Shown: piece by piece, positions 41,791 to 51,322 of the stretch
How the letters are laid out: every line of letters starts with the position of its first letter
How positions within the stretch are numbered: the first letter of the stretch is position 1
Source: Corynebacterium sp. p3-SID1241
GTDB lineage: Bacteria > Actinomycetota > Actinomycetes > Mycobacteriales > Mycobacteriaceae
Reading direction: 5' to 3'
Assembly (NCBI GenBank): GCA_025144025.1
Contig: JALXWS010000010.1
Coordinates: 1 to 64,000 of the forward strand
Length of the DNA stretch: 64,000 nucleotides
Notes under the pieces: model-generated
Database searches by the model: none
What the model was told of the DNA's origin: nothing
Seen by the model: only the letters and a program-made list of their open reading frames with translations
Translations under genes and position numbers: made by a program

Positions 41791-42399
41791 ATGGAACTCA
41801 TTGGCCTTACGGGCGGTATTGGCAGCGGAAAGTCAACGGTCGCAACGCTTTGCCGCGAACGCGGGTGGCGTGTGGTCGACGCCGATCGCATTGCACGTGA
41901 CGTCGTCGAGCCTGGCAAGCCCGCTCTATCGGAGCTGGCGTCGGCATTCGGAGAAGATATCCTGCTGGCGGACGGCAGCCTCAACCGCAAGGAATTAGCT
42001 CGGCGAGCCTTTGCGGACAAAGAACACACCGAGTTGTTGAACTCCATTACTCATCCACGCATCCAAGAGGAAACGCAGCGCCAATTCGCGTTGACACGTG
42101 AGGAAGGCTATGGCTTCGCCGTTTACGATATGCCCCTTCTGGTGGATAATGGCTTAGACAAAGACATGGACTGCGTCATTGTGGTTGATGTGGATGAAGA
42201 AGAACGCGTTCGTCGCCTCGTAGCTTCGCGCGGTCTTGAAGAGGAAGACGCGCGCCGGCGCATTGCTGCCCAGGTGCCGGACGAGGTGCGCCGAGCCGCA
42301 GCTACGCACATCATTGATAACAATGGTTCGCTAGAGCAGCTGCGCGCGCGAACTAACGAAGTTTTGGACAGCATTGAATCGGAGTCACCCAAGGTTTAA
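41791..42399 (+). CDS. coaE: Dephospho-CoA kinase
   Basis: 202 aa P-loop kinase for the last step of CoA synthesis. ELIGLTGGIGSGKST is the Walker A region; DADRIARDVVEPG and DMPLLVDN are family motifs. ATG 41791 is set by both the homology start and the 7-nt -10 spacing; the frame is open upstream but covers the ptsG terminator. It lies next to ptsG and uvrB, as in other corynebacteria. Confidence 0.96.
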   Translation: MELIGLTGGIGSGKSTVATLCRERGWRVVDADRIARDVVEPGKPALSELASAFGEDILLADGSLNRKELARRAFADKEHTELLNSITHPRIQEETQRQFALTREEGYGFAVYDMPLLVDNGLDKDMDCVIVVDVDEEERVRRLVASRGLEEEDARRRIAAQVPDEVRRAAATHIIDNNGSLEQLRARTNEVLDSIESESPKV

Positions 42400-42453
42400 C
42401 CGTTGGGTAATTAAAGTTCACGCGCTTTCGAAGTCTCGTTAACTTTAGTGCCT

Positions 42454-42459
42454 TAAGCT
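42454..42459 (+). promoter_or_regulatory. -10 of the DUF4259 gene (leaderless)
   Basis: TAAGCT ends 7 nt before GTG 42467. Confidence 0.45.
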
Positions 42460-42466
42460 ACCGGCC

Positions 42467-42829
42467 GTGGGAACGTGGGATACTGGGCCATTTGATAATC
42501 ACGCGGCGCGAGAATTGCTCGCGGGCTTGCGCGATGGTTCTTTCGATCTCAAATCATTTCAGCGATCGTGCGCTGCAGAGCCTTTGGACTCAGATGATGC
42601 GGAGACCATGATCGCCCTAGGCGCCTTGCTGAAGCTGTCTGCGGATGCACTGCCGGAAGGTATAGACCGCGAAGATCTTGCGCCGCTCTTCACGCCGCAG
42701 TCTAAGGCCTGGCTGCGAAGGCACATCAATAGCGCCATGCGCCCTGAGACTTCCTCTGTCTACGCGTTATGGGAGACCACTGGCGAGCTAGACCAGTGGC
42801 TTCGCACCGCGCAGGATTCTCTACCTTGA
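42467..42829 (+). CDS. DUF4259 protein
   Basis: 120 aa. MGTWDTGPFDNHAARELL at the start is the DUF4259 signature; the remainder is mixed alpha-helical with AETMIALGALLKL. Proteins of this family are cytoplasmic and of unknown function, sometimes found near toxin-immunity genes, which are not seen here. GTG start, probably leaderless. Confidence 0.82.
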   Translation: MGTWDTGPFDNHAARELLAGLRDGSFDLKSFQRSCAAEPLDSDDAETMIALGALLKLSADALPEGIDREDLAPLFTPQSKAWLRRHINSAMRPETSSVYALWETTGELDQWLRTAQDSLP

Positions 42830-42856
42830 ACGTAGCTAGTTTTGCTGCATAGACAG

Positions 42857-42862
42857 TAGAGT
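42857..42862 (+). promoter_or_regulatory. -10 of uvrB (leaderless)
   Basis: TAGAGT ends 7 nt before ATG 42870. This favours ATG 42870 over the GTG at 42864. I saw no clear LexA box next to it. Confidence 0.5.
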
Positions 42863-42869
42863 AGTGGGC

Positions 42870-44963
42870 ATGGCTTTTGCTGCTGAACATCCCCTTATTC
42901 CAAATTCCGAGCACCGCGTCGTCAGCGAGGTGGAGCGCACCCCTGGCGAATTTCAGGTTGTGTCGGAATATGAGCCGGCAGGCGATCAGCCTTCCGCCAT
43001 CGCAGAGCTCAATGACAGGCTTAATCGAGACGAGCGCGATGTCGTTCTCATGGGCGCTACCGGTACAGGTAAGTCTGCTACCGCCGCTTGGCTCATCGAA
43101 AAGCAGCAGCGGCCCACATTGGTAATGGCACCCAATAAGACTCTCGCGGCGCAGTTGGCCAATGAGCTGCGCCAGCTTTTGCCGCATAACGCGGTGGAGT
43201 ACTTCGTTTCCTACTATGACTACTACCAGCCTGAGGCCTATATCGCGCAGACAGATACCTATATCGAAAAGGATTCTTCCATCAACGAGGACGTTGAGCG
43301 CCTGCGCCACTCTGCTACGTCGGCGCTGCTGTCTCGCCGAGACGTGGTAGTGGTCTCCTCTGTGTCTTGTATTTATGGTTTGGGTACTCCGCAATCCTAC
43401 CTAGATCGCTCAGTCATTATTTCCGTGGATGAGGAACTGGATCGTGACCGTTTCCTCCGGTTGCTGGTGGATATCCAATATGAGCGCAACGACGTGGGCT
43501 TTACCCGCGGTACCTTCCGCGCCAAGGGCGATACAGTAGACATCATTCCAGCCTATGAGGAACGTGCTGTGCGTATCGAGTTCTTCGGTGACGATATTGA
43601 TTCGCTGTATTACATCCACCCCGTGACCGGAGATGTCATCGAAGAAGTAGATGAGGTGCGCATCTTCCCGGCTACGCACTACGTGGCCGGGCCAGAACGC
43701 ATGGAAAAGGCAGTAGCTGCCATCAAGGAAGAACTGGCCGAGCGCCTGGAGGATCTGGAAAACCGCGGCAAGTTGCTGGAGGCACAAAGGCTGCGAATGC
43801 GCACCGAATATGATTTGGAAATGATCGAGCAGGTAGGTTTTTGCTCCGGCATCGAGAACTACTCTCGGCACGTGGATGGTCGCCCGGCTGGCTCTGCGCC
43901 AGCAACGTTGCTGGACTACTTTCCAGAGGACTTTCTCACCATTATTGACGAGTCCCACGTCACCGTTCCGCAGATTGGTGGCATGTTTGAGGGGGATATG
44001 TCCCGCAAACGAAACTTGGTGGAGTTTGGATTCCGTTTGCCGTCGGCCGTGGATAATCGCCCGTTGACCTTCGATGAGTTTGAGCAGCGCGTGGGCCAAA
44101 CCGTGTATATGTCCGCAACACCAGGGGACTTTGAGCTTACGTCCTCGGACGGCGAGTACGTAGAACAGGTAATTCGCCCCACCGGCTTGGTAGATCCGAA
44201 GGTGACCGTTAAGCCCACCAAGGGCCAAATTGATGACCTTATCGATGAAGTACGCACCCGCATAACCCAGCAAGAGCGTGTCCTAGTGACCACGTTGACC
44301 AAGCGCATGGCAGAAGATCTCACCGATTACCTGCTGGAGCAGGGCATTAAGGTGCGCTATCTGCACTCGGATATTGATACTTTGCAGCGCGTCGAGTTGT
44401 TGCGGCAATTGCGACTAGGTGAGTTCGATGTTTTGGTTGGCATCAACCTTCTGCGCGAGGGCCTTGACCTTCCGGAGGTGTCCCTGGTGGCTATTTTGGA
44501 TGCGGATAAGGAAGGCTTTTTACGCTCGACTACCTCGCTCATCCAGACTATTGGTCGCGCCGCGCGCCATGTCTCGGGCGAGGTCATCATGTATGCCGAT
44601 AAGGTCACCGAGTCTATGCAAGAGGCGATTGAGGAGACCGAGCGTCGCCGCGAAAAGCAGATAGCTTATAACAAGGAACATGGCATTGACCCGCAACCGC
44701 TGCGCAAGAAGATTGCGGATATCTTAGATCAGGTTTATGAAAGAGGCGGGGAGGAAGAATCGGACTCCGATCCCTCTGCAGTGGTGGAAAAGCGCGATAT
44801 TTCCAGTATGGCTACCGACGAGGTGCAAGCGCTTATCGACGACCTTTCGGCACAGATGGGTGCTGCCGCGCGCGAGCTTAAATTCGAGTTGGCAGGGCGC
44901 TTGCGCGATGAAATCGCGGATCTCAAAAAGGAGTTGCGAGGATTGAAGGAGGCAGGAATCTAG
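42870..44963 (+). CDS. uvrB: Excinuclease ABC subunit B
   Basis: 697 aa damage-verifying helicase of nucleotide excision repair. [14 protein letters not shown] is Walker [11 protein letters not shown] is the beta-hairpin that probes damaged [11 protein letters not shown] is the DEAD-like box, QTIGRAARH is motif VI, and a C-terminal UVR domain ([20 protein letters not shown]) binds UvrC. It works with UvrA encoded at 51323. Confidence 0.98.
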   Translation: MAFAAEHPLIPNSEHRVVSEVERTPGEFQVVSEYEPAGDQPSAIAELNDRLNRDERDVVLMGATGTGKSATAAWLIEKQQRPTLVMAPNKTLAAQLANELRQLLPHNAVEYFVSYYDYYQPEAYIAQTDTYIEKDSSINEDVERLRHSATSALLSRRDVVVVSSVSCIYGLGTPQSYLDRSVIISVDEELDRDRFLRLLVDIQYERNDVGFTRGTFRAKGDTVDIIPAYEERAVRIEFFGDDIDSLYYIHPVTGDVIEEVDEVRIFPATHYVAGPERMEKAVAAIKEELAERLEDLENRGKLLEAQRLRMRTEYDLEMIEQVGFCSGIENYSRHVDGRPAGSAPATLLDYFPEDFLTIIDESHVTVPQIGGMFEGDMSRKRNLVEFGFRLPSAVDNRPLTFDEFEQRVGQTVYMSATPGDFELTSSDGEYVEQVIRPTGLVDPKVTVKPTKGQIDDLIDEVRTRITQQERVLVTTLTKRMAEDLTDYLLEQGIKVRYLHSDIDTLQRVELLRQLRLGEFDVLVGINLLREGLDLPEVSLVAILDADKEGFLRSTTSLIQTIGRAARHVSGEVIMYADKVTESMQEAIEETERRREKQIAYNKEHGIDPQPLRKKIADILDQVYERGGEEESDSDPSAVVEKRDISSMATDEVQALIDDLSAQMGAAARELKFELAGRLRDEIADLKKELRGLKEAGI

Positions 44964-45092
44964 CTTTCTCCCCCTGAAAGGGATGATTGTTTCCAAGGGT
45001 GCTTCTATATACAGCCGTGCTAGTTATACTGGAGGAGTGCCAGAAGCGCCGTTTAGTTGGCTCTATGTAAAGGTTCAACTGCAAGGAGAATA

Positions 45093-45545
45093 ATGCTTAC
45101 GTATAAAAACATTGCCGTCGGCACCGATGGCTCTGAAACCTCCCTGCGCGCGGTACGCGCAGCGGCGTCCATGGCACGGGCGTACGACGCCAAACTGATT
45201 ATCATCTCGGCATTTTATAACCACGCTGGATCAATGCTGGGAGCTCCTAGGGGTGACGAAGCCGGTTTGCCCGTTATTAGTGAGGACATGGCAGGTACCT
45301 ACCTCACCAATGCCACCCGGATCGCCGAGTCTGAGGGTGCGGAACACATTGAAATAGTGGGCAAATCCGGCGACCCAGTTAAAGCCTTGTTGGAAGTAGG
45401 CCAAGACTATGATGTGGACCTGTTCGTGGTGGGCAACCGCGGTGTTAATTCCGTTCGTGGTCGAGTCTTCGGTTCCGTGCCCACGGAACTGACCCACAAG
45501 TCTAAGGTGGACGTCGTCGTTGTTAATACCAGCGAGAAACGTTAA
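45093..45545 (+). CDS. Universal stress protein (UspA family), copy 1
   Basis: 150 aa, cytoplasmic. NIAVGTDGSETSLRAV at the start and GNRGVNSVRGRVFGSVPTELTH (G-2x-G-9x-G-S/T motif) indicate an ATP-binding USP. AAGGAG stands 5 nt before ATG 45093. TATACT about 65 nt upstream is a likely -10, so it has its own promoter after uvrB. Confidence 0.92.
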   Translation: MLTYKNIAVGTDGSETSLRAVRAAASMARAYDAKLIIISAFYNHAGSMLGAPRGDEAGLPVISEDMAGTYLTNATRIAESEGAEHIEIVGKSGDPVKALLEVGQDYDVDLFVVGNRGVNSVRGRVFGSVPTELTHKSKVDVVVVNTSEKR

Positions 45546-45627
45546 TCATTTTTCGTTGTTACACTGGCAGTAATGCCCCTGTAGGCTAAATAAAATCCCG
45601 GGTACACACCCACAAAGAAAGGTCATC

Positions 45628-46068
45628 ATGAGCGACTACAACACGATCGTTGTCGGTACTGACGGTTCTAAGTCTTCTCTTCTTGCAGTGGAACGAGCAG
45701 CTAAGATTGCCGCCGCCTTTGATTCCACCCTGATCATCGGTTGTGCTTACTACGAGAATCAGGAGCAGGCTTCTAAGACCCTGCGCCAGGATTCCGTTAC
45801 TATTCTGGGCGATGAGAAGGCCGAAGCTAACCTGAAGGACGCCAAGGAACACGCCGAGAAGTTCGGTGCTTCCAAGGTCGAGACCGCTGTTCGCCCTGGC
45901 ACTCCAGTTCAGGCCCTGATGTCCATCGTCAATGACAACAAGGCTGACTTGCTCATTGTCGGCAACCGCGGCATCAACTCCTTGACCGGTCGCCTGTTGG
46001 GTTCCGTTCCAGCAGATGTTGCTCGCCAGTCTGACTGCGATGTGATGATCGTTCACACCGTAAGCTAA
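45628..46068 (+). CDS. Universal stress protein (UspA family), copy 2
   Basis: 146 aa. TIVVGTDGSKSSLLAV and GNRGINSLTGRLLGSVP show the same ATP-binding signature as the neighbour, of which it is a diverged duplicate. GAAAGG stands 8 nt before the ATG. Codon use (GTT, AAG, TCC) is closer to that of highly expressed genes than in copy 1. The 82-bp gap carries TAAAAT, so a separate promoter is possible. Confidence 0.92.
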   Translation: MSDYNTIVVGTDGSKSSLLAVERAAKIAAAFDSTLIIGCAYYENQEQASKTLRQDSVTILGDEKAEANLKDAKEHAEKFGASKVETAVRPGTPVQALMSIVNDNKADLLIVGNRGINSLTGRLLGSVPADVARQSDCDVMIVHTVS

Positions 46069-46083
46069 GCTCGGTATCAAAAC

Positions 46084-46119
46084 CCGCCCTGGCCTTTGAA
46101 TATAGAAAGACTAGGGCGG
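46084..46119. terminator. Terminator between USP and App1 genes
   Basis: CCGCCCT..CTTT pairs with AAAG..AGGGCGG around a short loop; ATTTCG follows. The genes on both sides converge here. Confidence 0.75.
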
Positions 46120-46140
46120 ATTTCGTCGTTAAGCGCCGCG

Positions 46141-47157
46141 TTATTCTTCAGGGTGCGCGGCGTTAAAGGCCGTGGTGATAGCCCTGCCGTTTGCGCCTTG
46201 AATTAGGGGAATGGCAAAGTTGCCCTCCTCATTGGCATCGGCCAAAGGGATTAGTGAACCGTGCGAAAGCAATTGTTCCTGCGGGCTTAGGTTGCGGATG
46301 ATCACCGAATGAATTCGGTCCGGATGTTCGTTTGCCACATCGCCGTAGGTCAAAGGATCGTGTTGACCATCATCACCGATCAATATCCATTGCATATCAG
46401 GGTACGCGATCAGCAAGTTTCGCAACTGCACTCGCTTGTGCTCCTGTCCGCTGCGGAAGAAGCCCGTCTCGGTAGGGCCCCAATCCGTCAGCAGCATAGG
46501 GCCAGCGGGAAAGCCATGGTGAGACAAAAACTGCTTAAGCGAGCCAAAGGTATTCCATGCGCCCGTGGATAGATAGAACACCGGTGCTTGCGGATAGCGC
46601 CGTTGCAGTTGGGCATAAAACTCCGCCATTCCAGGAACCGATTGGCGCTTGCTTGGGCGTTTAGCCCAGGAATTCCATGCAGCAGTGAGCGCCCGTGGCA
46701 GCCAGGTGACCATCACCGTGTCATCAATATCACTGACTATTCCGATTTTTGCTTCCGGGTCCACGATGAGTACTTCGACGGCTACGGGCTTCGCGTTAGC
46801 GGCTTCGACCGTGCCCGTATGCCACCCAGGCTCCAAGCCGTGATTATGGACGAGCAGGTCGATATAGCCGTTGCTATCGGTTGTTCCAGAGACAGTCTGT
46901 TCGCCAATTGTGACTGCTACATCATGGTGGCCTACTTGGATGGTGAGAAATTGTTGGTAACCGCGCTTTCCCCAGGTGTCCCTTTTGCCTTCCTCAGGGT
47001 CCCGCATGAGCACGCGGCCAAAGATTCTCACGTGTTCGGTGGTGCCGTAGCCGGTATAGCCCACAATTTGGGGCTGCCATCCGCGGCGCTGGGAGCGCTT
47101 TAGAGTAATGGAGTTAAGCGAGCTTTCAGCCTTGCGCACGATGTCAGAAAGAGCCAT
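46141..47157 (-). CDS. App1-like phosphatidate phosphatase (DUF2183)
   Basis: 338 aa. KIGIVSDIDDTVMVT is the DxDxT catalytic motif of the HAD-like App1 family; FYLSTGAWNTF, PMLLTDWGPT and WILIGDDGQHDP are its other conserved blocks. Yeast App1 is a Mg-dependent phosphatidate phosphatase; bacterial members are not well characterised. TAAGCT lies 7 nt before ATG 47157, so the mRNA is probably leaderless. Confidence 0.85.
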   Translation of the reverse strand: MALSDIVRKAESSLNSITLKRSQRRGWQPQIVGYTGYGTTEHVRIFGRVLMRDPEEGKRDTWGKRGYQQFLTIQVGHHDVAVTIGEQTVSGTTDSNGYIDLLVHNHGLEPGWHTGTVEAANAKPVAVEVLIVDPEAKIGIVSDIDDTVMVTWLPRALTAAWNSWAKRPSKRQSVPGMAEFYAQLQRRYPQAPVFYLSTGAWNTFGSLKQFLSHHGFPAGPMLLTDWGPTETGFFRSGQEHKRVQLRNLLIAYPDMQWILIGDDGQHDPLTYGDVANEHPDRIHSVIIRNLSPQEQLLSHGSLIPLADANEEGNFAIPLIQGANGRAITTAFNAAHPEE

Positions 47158-47164
47158 GGCCTAA

Positions 47165-47170
47165 AGCTTA
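47165..47170 (-). promoter_or_regulatory. -10 of the App1 gene (leaderless)
   Basis: TAAGCT on the minus strand ends 7 nt before ATG 47157, inside the 20-bp gap after helD. Confidence 0.45.
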
Positions 47171-47177
47171 CGGCAGG

Positions 47178-49403
47178 CTAAAGAACTTCGCCGCAGTTAC
47201 CAACCAGGGTCAGCGTTTGGGTGGCACGAGTAATGCAGACATAAAGGTTCTGCAGGCCCTGTGGAGAGGAATCCACAATGCGCTGCGGGTCTAGTACTAC
47301 CACGTGGTCAAACTCGAGGCCTTTGTAGTTCTCTGCTGAGGCGGCGTCGATAACCGCTGTGAGCCTGCCGTCTTCTTCGGTATATACGCCCGGGGCGTAG
47401 TCTCCTTCCTTGATCCTGCGCACCGGTACTCCATCCCGGATGGCAGTAGCCGGAGTGGCCTCGGGATTAATCATCTCCAGTACGTCATTGGCTAGCTCGG
47501 TGATCGGTTGCGGCGTGCGGTAGTTGACGGTGAGAAAATGGTGCCGGAAACGCTGCGCCACAAACGGCTCCAAAGCTTCGCCCCAGTCATCCACACCAGC
47601 CGGGGAACCGGTCTGGGAGGTATCTCCCACCAAAGTCATCCACCGGGATGGACAACGCCGGAAGAGCATCCGCCATTCCATCGGCGTTAGTTCTTGGGCC
47701 TCGTCCACGATGATGTGCCCGTATGCCCACGTATGATCCTCGCGCGCGCGTTGGGCGGTCGTCCGCTTATCGCGCACCTCTTGCCGGTGAGCTAGGGTTT
47801 CGGCATCGATGACATCGTGAGCCGAAAGGATCTCGGCTTCAAACATGTCATCGTCGTTATCGGTGGACTCCGAAGAGGAAAGGATGTCGAGGGCATCTTC
47901 CGCGTCCGCCACTTGTTCGCGCCAAGCTGCATCATAAGCCGCCTTCTTCTCCTCAGGATTGGGCATTCCGATAAGAACGGCTAGTTCATCCAGGAGGGCA
48001 GCATCCGAATCGGCCCAGGCCCGTCCATCGGCGCGGTAGAGGGCCTCCTGAGTTTCTTCGTCATAACCCCAGGCGGCAACCGCAATGCGCTCGCGGGAGG
48101 ACAATAGCTCCGCAAGCACGTCGGTGGGATGAAGATCGGGCCAAAACTCATCGACCAAAGCGATAACCCCCACATTCTCAGCAAGGTCATCGTGGAACTG
48201 GTCGATATCGGCGCGGGATAGCAGGTTGTTCCCCCCGAGCGGATCGGTTCCTACCTTTTCAGCCATCTGCTGGGCGAGGTCTTCGACGAAGTGCTCGATA
48301 AAAGCTCCTCGCGCTTCATTATGCGGCTTGCGCGAGCGGCGTGCCCTAGTACGTGCGCTTTTGACCATGCCGGGGGTAACGCTCAAGCTGAGCCCATCAA
48401 CGAAGAGTTCGCGAGGGGCATCGGGAAGCAGCTGATAGGCCTTAACTGCAGTGGAGAGTATCTCTACCATGGCTGCACTGCCTTTGATTTCGCGAGCTAT
48501 GAGGTCTTCTTCGTGAGTTGGGTCCATTCCGGGGAACAGGCCACCAATGGTTGACAGCACCACGCCGGTCTCACCAAGCTCTGGCAGCACGCGTGAAATA
48601 TAGTCCAAGAAGCTGCTATTGGGGCCAACGATAAGAACGCCGGTGGCAGATAGAAGTTCGCGGTGGGTATAGAGCAGGTAGGCCACTCGGTGCAATGCGA
48701 CGGCGGTCTTGCCAGTACCAGGCCCACCCTCTACTACCATCACGCCGCGGGTGTTATCGCGGATAATTTCGTCCTGCTCCCGCTGGATGGTCTCGACGAT
48801 GGATGCCATGTGCCCAGTGCGAGCACGCTGCATGGCGTGGTAGAGCGCAGATTCACTGGCTACTCCCGCCTCTTCTTCCCGCACACCGGGGCCAGATAGC
48901 ACTTCATCATGTATCCCGGTGACCGTGCGCCCTTTGGTGCGGATTTGGCGGCGGGTGCTGACACCTTCTGGTTGGGCAGTAGTGGCTAAATAAAATGGGC
49001 GTGCCATTGGGGCTCGCCAGTCCAAGAGCAGCGTGCGATAGTCCTCCTCACGTGCATCTAATCCCATGCGCCCGATATAGCGGCGATCGAATCCCTCCGG
49101 GGTGGGGTTATCGCCAGGGGCGTCAATGTCAATGCGGCCAAAGACCAGACCCATTTGGGCAACGTTGAGGCGGTCTAGCTTGGCCTGTAACCCGTGGTAT
49201 TCGGTTTCGCGGCGCACTAAAGCATCCGCGTCTGGGGTGGAAGGATCTACATTCGCTTGCACCTCATTAAGCTTCTCATTGGCCGCTGCCACCTCATGGT
49301 CGAGCCGGGAGAATAGGCTGTCCACATATTCTTGCTCTGCGGCGATGGCTTTGTGCTCGGTGGAGCCTACAGTTGCCGCGTGCTTTTTGGATGCTGGGTT
49401 CAC
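47178..49403 (-). CDS. helD: HelD-like RNA polymerase-associated helicase
   Basis: 741 aa UvrD-like ATPase. An N-terminal coiled-coil (EQEYVDSLFSRLDHEVAAANEKL) precedes VEGGPGTGKTAVALHR (Walker A), VDEAQELTPMEWRML (Walker B) and GDTSQTGS; FDHVVVLDPQRI is in the second lobe. It lacks nuclease or UvrD-specific repair domains. HelD proteins recycle stalled RNA polymerase. GTG 49403 has AAGGAG upstream and gives VNPASKKHAATVG; longer in-frame starts lack a ribosome site. Confidence 0.8.
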   Translation of the reverse strand: MNPASKKHAATVGSTEHKAIAAEQEYVDSLFSRLDHEVAAANEKLNEVQANVDPSTPDADALVRRETEYHGLQAKLDRLNVAQMGLVFGRIDIDAPGDNPTPEGFDRRYIGRMGLDAREEDYRTLLLDWRAPMARPFYLATTAQPEGVSTRRQIRTKGRTVTGIHDEVLSGPGVREEEAGVASESALYHAMQRARTGHMASIVETIQREQDEIIRDNTRGVMVVEGGPGTGKTAVALHRVAYLLYTHRELLSATGVLIVGPNSSFLDYISRVLPELGETGVVLSTIGGLFPGMDPTHEEDLIAREIKGSAAMVEILSTAVKAYQLLPDAPRELFVDGLSLSVTPGMVKSARTRARRSRKPHNEARGAFIEHFVEDLAQQMAEKVGTDPLGGNNLLSRADIDQFHDDLAENVGVIALVDEFWPDLHPTDVLAELLSSRERIAVAAWGYDEETQEALYRADGRAWADSDAALLDELAVLIGMPNPEEKKAAYDAAWREQVADAEDALDILSSSESTDNDDDMFEAEILSAHDVIDAETLAHRQEVRDKRTTAQRAREDHTWAYGHIIVDEAQELTPMEWRMLFRRCPSRWMTLVGDTSQTGSPAGVDDWGEALEPFVAQRFRHHFLTVNYRTPQPITELANDVLEMINPEATPATAIRDGVPVRRIKEGDYAPGVYTEEDGRLTAVIDAASAENYKGLEFDHVVVLDPQRIVDSSPQGLQNLYVCITRATQTLTLVGNCGEVL

Positions 49404-49499
49404 GTGACTCCTTGGAAATCGGTCTTTAGGGAAGAGACGCCGGGCACGCTGTCCGGCAAGGGGAGAGACGAGTTTAGACCGTGCCGTGACAAAGAACAA

Positions 49500-49522
49500 C
49501 GGCCCAGCTCTTAGCTGGGCCG
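49500..49522 (-). terminator. Terminator of the DoxX-repeat gene
   Basis: CGGCCCAGCT-CTT-AGCTGGGCCG, a perfect 10-bp stem with a 3-nt loop; on the minus strand TTGTTCTTTG follows. Confidence 0.88.
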
Positions 49523-49560
49523 TGTGTCACCGCCGAGATATTCGGCCGAAGATCTGGTGG

Positions 49561-50577
49561 CTACTTATTGCGCTTTTCCAGCTTCTTGATTGCAGCCTCA
49601 ATCTTCTTATTGGCTTCCTCCTGCAGCTTATCTGCGCGCTTGGAGGCCTTCTTGGTTGCGTGCTTGGACTTTGCGCCCTCCAGCTTGGCGACGGCCTTGT
49701 CAGCACGAGCTTGAGCCTTGGTAGCTGCCTTGACGGCACCGGTGCGGGCGGTCTCGCGATTGGCCTGTGCGGCCTCTAGCCAATCACCTTTGTTGTCTTC
49801 TACGTAGGACTTGGCGTTATCGACCGAGTCTTCAATGAAGGATTTGGCATTGCCCAGCAAACCGCGTCCGGACTCCTGCCAGTCGTCCTTGTTGTCTTCC
49901 ACATAGGTCTTGGCATCGTCCACATAAGATTTTGCAGTGTCTAGCAAGCCACGGCCAGTGGACTGCCAGTCATCCTTGTTGTCATCTACATAGGCCTGTG
50001 CCTTAGCGGAGGTTTCATTGAACCAGTCGCCGGCCTTGGTGGACAGTTCGTTAGCTCGTGCAGAAAGCTCTTCACGCTTTTGCTCAGACTCGGACTTGGT
50101 TGGCAGAGCCTGCTGAATCTTCTTGTTCGTGCGCTTGCCTGCTTTCTGCGCGCGCCAGCGCATGGAAGGCTTTCCCTCGGTGTCTTGGGTGGTGATAAAT
50201 AGGGCACCGAGCAGGGCAGTGTTGGTAATGAAGCCGTTGCGGCGGGCTTCCTTTTCTTCCTTATTGCCGGCAGCCCAGAAATTATTCTTAGCAATCAGGT
50301 TAGGCAGGGTAGCGGCAGCCAGAACCGCAGCGGAGGTGCGCGGTGCCTTGCCCAGAGCCAAGGTGGATCCGGCGCCGACCTTCGCGCCGCCGATGGCGCG
50401 GGTAACTAGTTCTGGGTCATTAGGGATATAGCCCTGGTACTCAGAAGGAACGGCCTTGCGCACGGTCTTGAGGAAGCCTTCAGTCTCCTTCACGTGCTCG
50501 GACGCGTTGCGCAGATTATCTACGCCTTCCCATACAAAAACGGATGCCAGCATGGGGCGGGCAAGCTTGCGAATCAT
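49561..50577 (-). CDS. DoxX-family membrane protein with long repeat-rich charged tail
   Basis: 338 aa. Residues 1-130 match DoxX (MIRKLARPMLASVFVWEGVDN, LALGKAPRTSAAVLAAATLPNL). From about 160 the protein is hydrophilic; residues 196-266 carry repeats of a unit of about 28-33 residues containing YVDDNKDDWQSTGRGLL, YVEDNKDDWQESGRGLL and YVEDNKGDW. The last 60 residues are Lys/Ala-rich helix. DoxX proteins are poorly understood membrane proteins; the tail resembles LEA/apolipoprotein-type amphipathic helices and is probably cytoplasmic. Confidence 0.8.
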   Translation of the reverse strand: MIRKLARPMLASVFVWEGVDNLRNASEHVKETEGFLKTVRKAVPSEYQGYIPNDPELVTRAIGGAKVGAGSTLALGKAPRTSAAVLAAATLPNLIAKNNFWAAGNKEEKEARRNGFITNTALLGALFITTQDTEGKPSMRWRAQKAGKRTNKKIQQALPTKSESEQKREELSARANELSTKAGDWFNETSAKAQAYVDDNKDDWQSTGRGLLDTAKSYVDDAKTYVEDNKDDWQESGRGLLGNAKSFIEDSVDNAKSYVEDNKGDWLEAAQANRETARTGAVKAATKAQARADKAVAKLEGAKSKHATKKASKRADKLQEEANKKIEAAIKKLEKRNK

Positions 50578-50654
50578 AGTCCTTAAAGCTCCTTAGCTCG
50601 TTGTTCTAGATCTATCGTGTGCCAGACCATTGTACGCGGAAATTGGCCGCTGGA

Positions 50655-51257
50655 TCACCAGCGGCGTTCCCACCAGTCACCCAGCTTGGGGCGTTCCTCC
50701 CCCAAGGTCTTGGGCTTGCCGTGGCCGGGACGCACAATGGCGTTGTCTGGGAACTCATCAAAAATGCGTCCTGTTACATCCTTATACAAGCGGACAAAGT
50801 CTCCTTCGGAGGTGGTTTTGCCCAGCCCGCCAGGGAAGAGGGAATCGCCCACGAAGAGGTTGGTGATGCCTTCAACAGTGGCAATCAGAGCAGCCCCTCC
50901 TGGAGTGTGGCCGCGCAAGATGCGAACGGGCAGATGGAGACTTGCGAAGTCAATGGTATCGCCGTCGCGCAGCTCCACGTCCACGTTGGCCGGAATGGCT
51001 GGGGAGTCCAGAAAGGAGGCGTAGTGGGTGGCATCGGTTTCGGAGAGGACCTCTTCAAGCGCGCGCACATGATCCCAATGGCGATGGGTGGTGAGCACGG
51101 CGGTGATCTTTACCCCAGCCTCGCGGGCCATGTCCAAGATGGCGGGGGCGTTATCGGCGGCGTCGATAAGCAAGCCTTCCTTGCCTGCTTGGAGAAGGTA
51201 GCAGTTATTGTCCATTTCGGATACGGAAATCTGATGTAGCTGAAGCTCGTTAGTCAT
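50655..51257 (-). CDS. Metallo-beta-lactamase-fold hydrolase (glyoxalase II-like)
   Basis: 200 aa. [12 protein letters not shown] is the HxHxDH zinc motif; [16 protein letters not shown] and RPGHGK supply the remaining ligands. Likely a hydroxyacylglutathione- or mycothiol-thioester-type hydrolase, but the substrate is open. ATG 51257 is preferred because TAGGCT stands 7 nt before it. Divergent from uvrA by 65 bp. Confidence 0.85.
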   Translation of the reverse strand: MTNELQLHQISVSEMDNNCYLLQAGKEGLLIDAADNAPAILDMAREAGVKITAVLTTHRHWDHVRALEEVLSETDATHYASFLDSPAIPANVDVELRDGDTIDFASLHLPVRILRGHTPGGAALIATVEGITNLFVGDSLFPGGLGKTTSEGDFVRLYKDVTGRIFDEFPDNAIVRPGHGKPKTLGEERPKLGDWWERRW

Positions 51258-51264
51258 GTGTCCT

Positions 51265-51270
51265 AGCCTA
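51265..51270 (-). promoter_or_regulatory. -10 of the MBL hydrolase (leaderless)
   Basis: Minus-strand TAGGCT ends 7 nt before ATG 51257. Confidence 0.45.
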
Positions 51271-51322
51271 CGGGTACATTCGAGTGGAGAGTGCAATCCT
51301 TAGGACTGGAGGTCTGAGCACA

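Noticed and set aside
42800..42869. LexA (SOS) box before uvrB
   Set aside because: I looked for a GAAC/GTTC-type dyad near the promoter and found no convincing one; the adjacent sequence is only the -10 and start.
43410..44273. 287-codon minus-strand frame opposite uvrB
   Set aside because: Antisense shadow of uvrB; no homology, no ribosome site.
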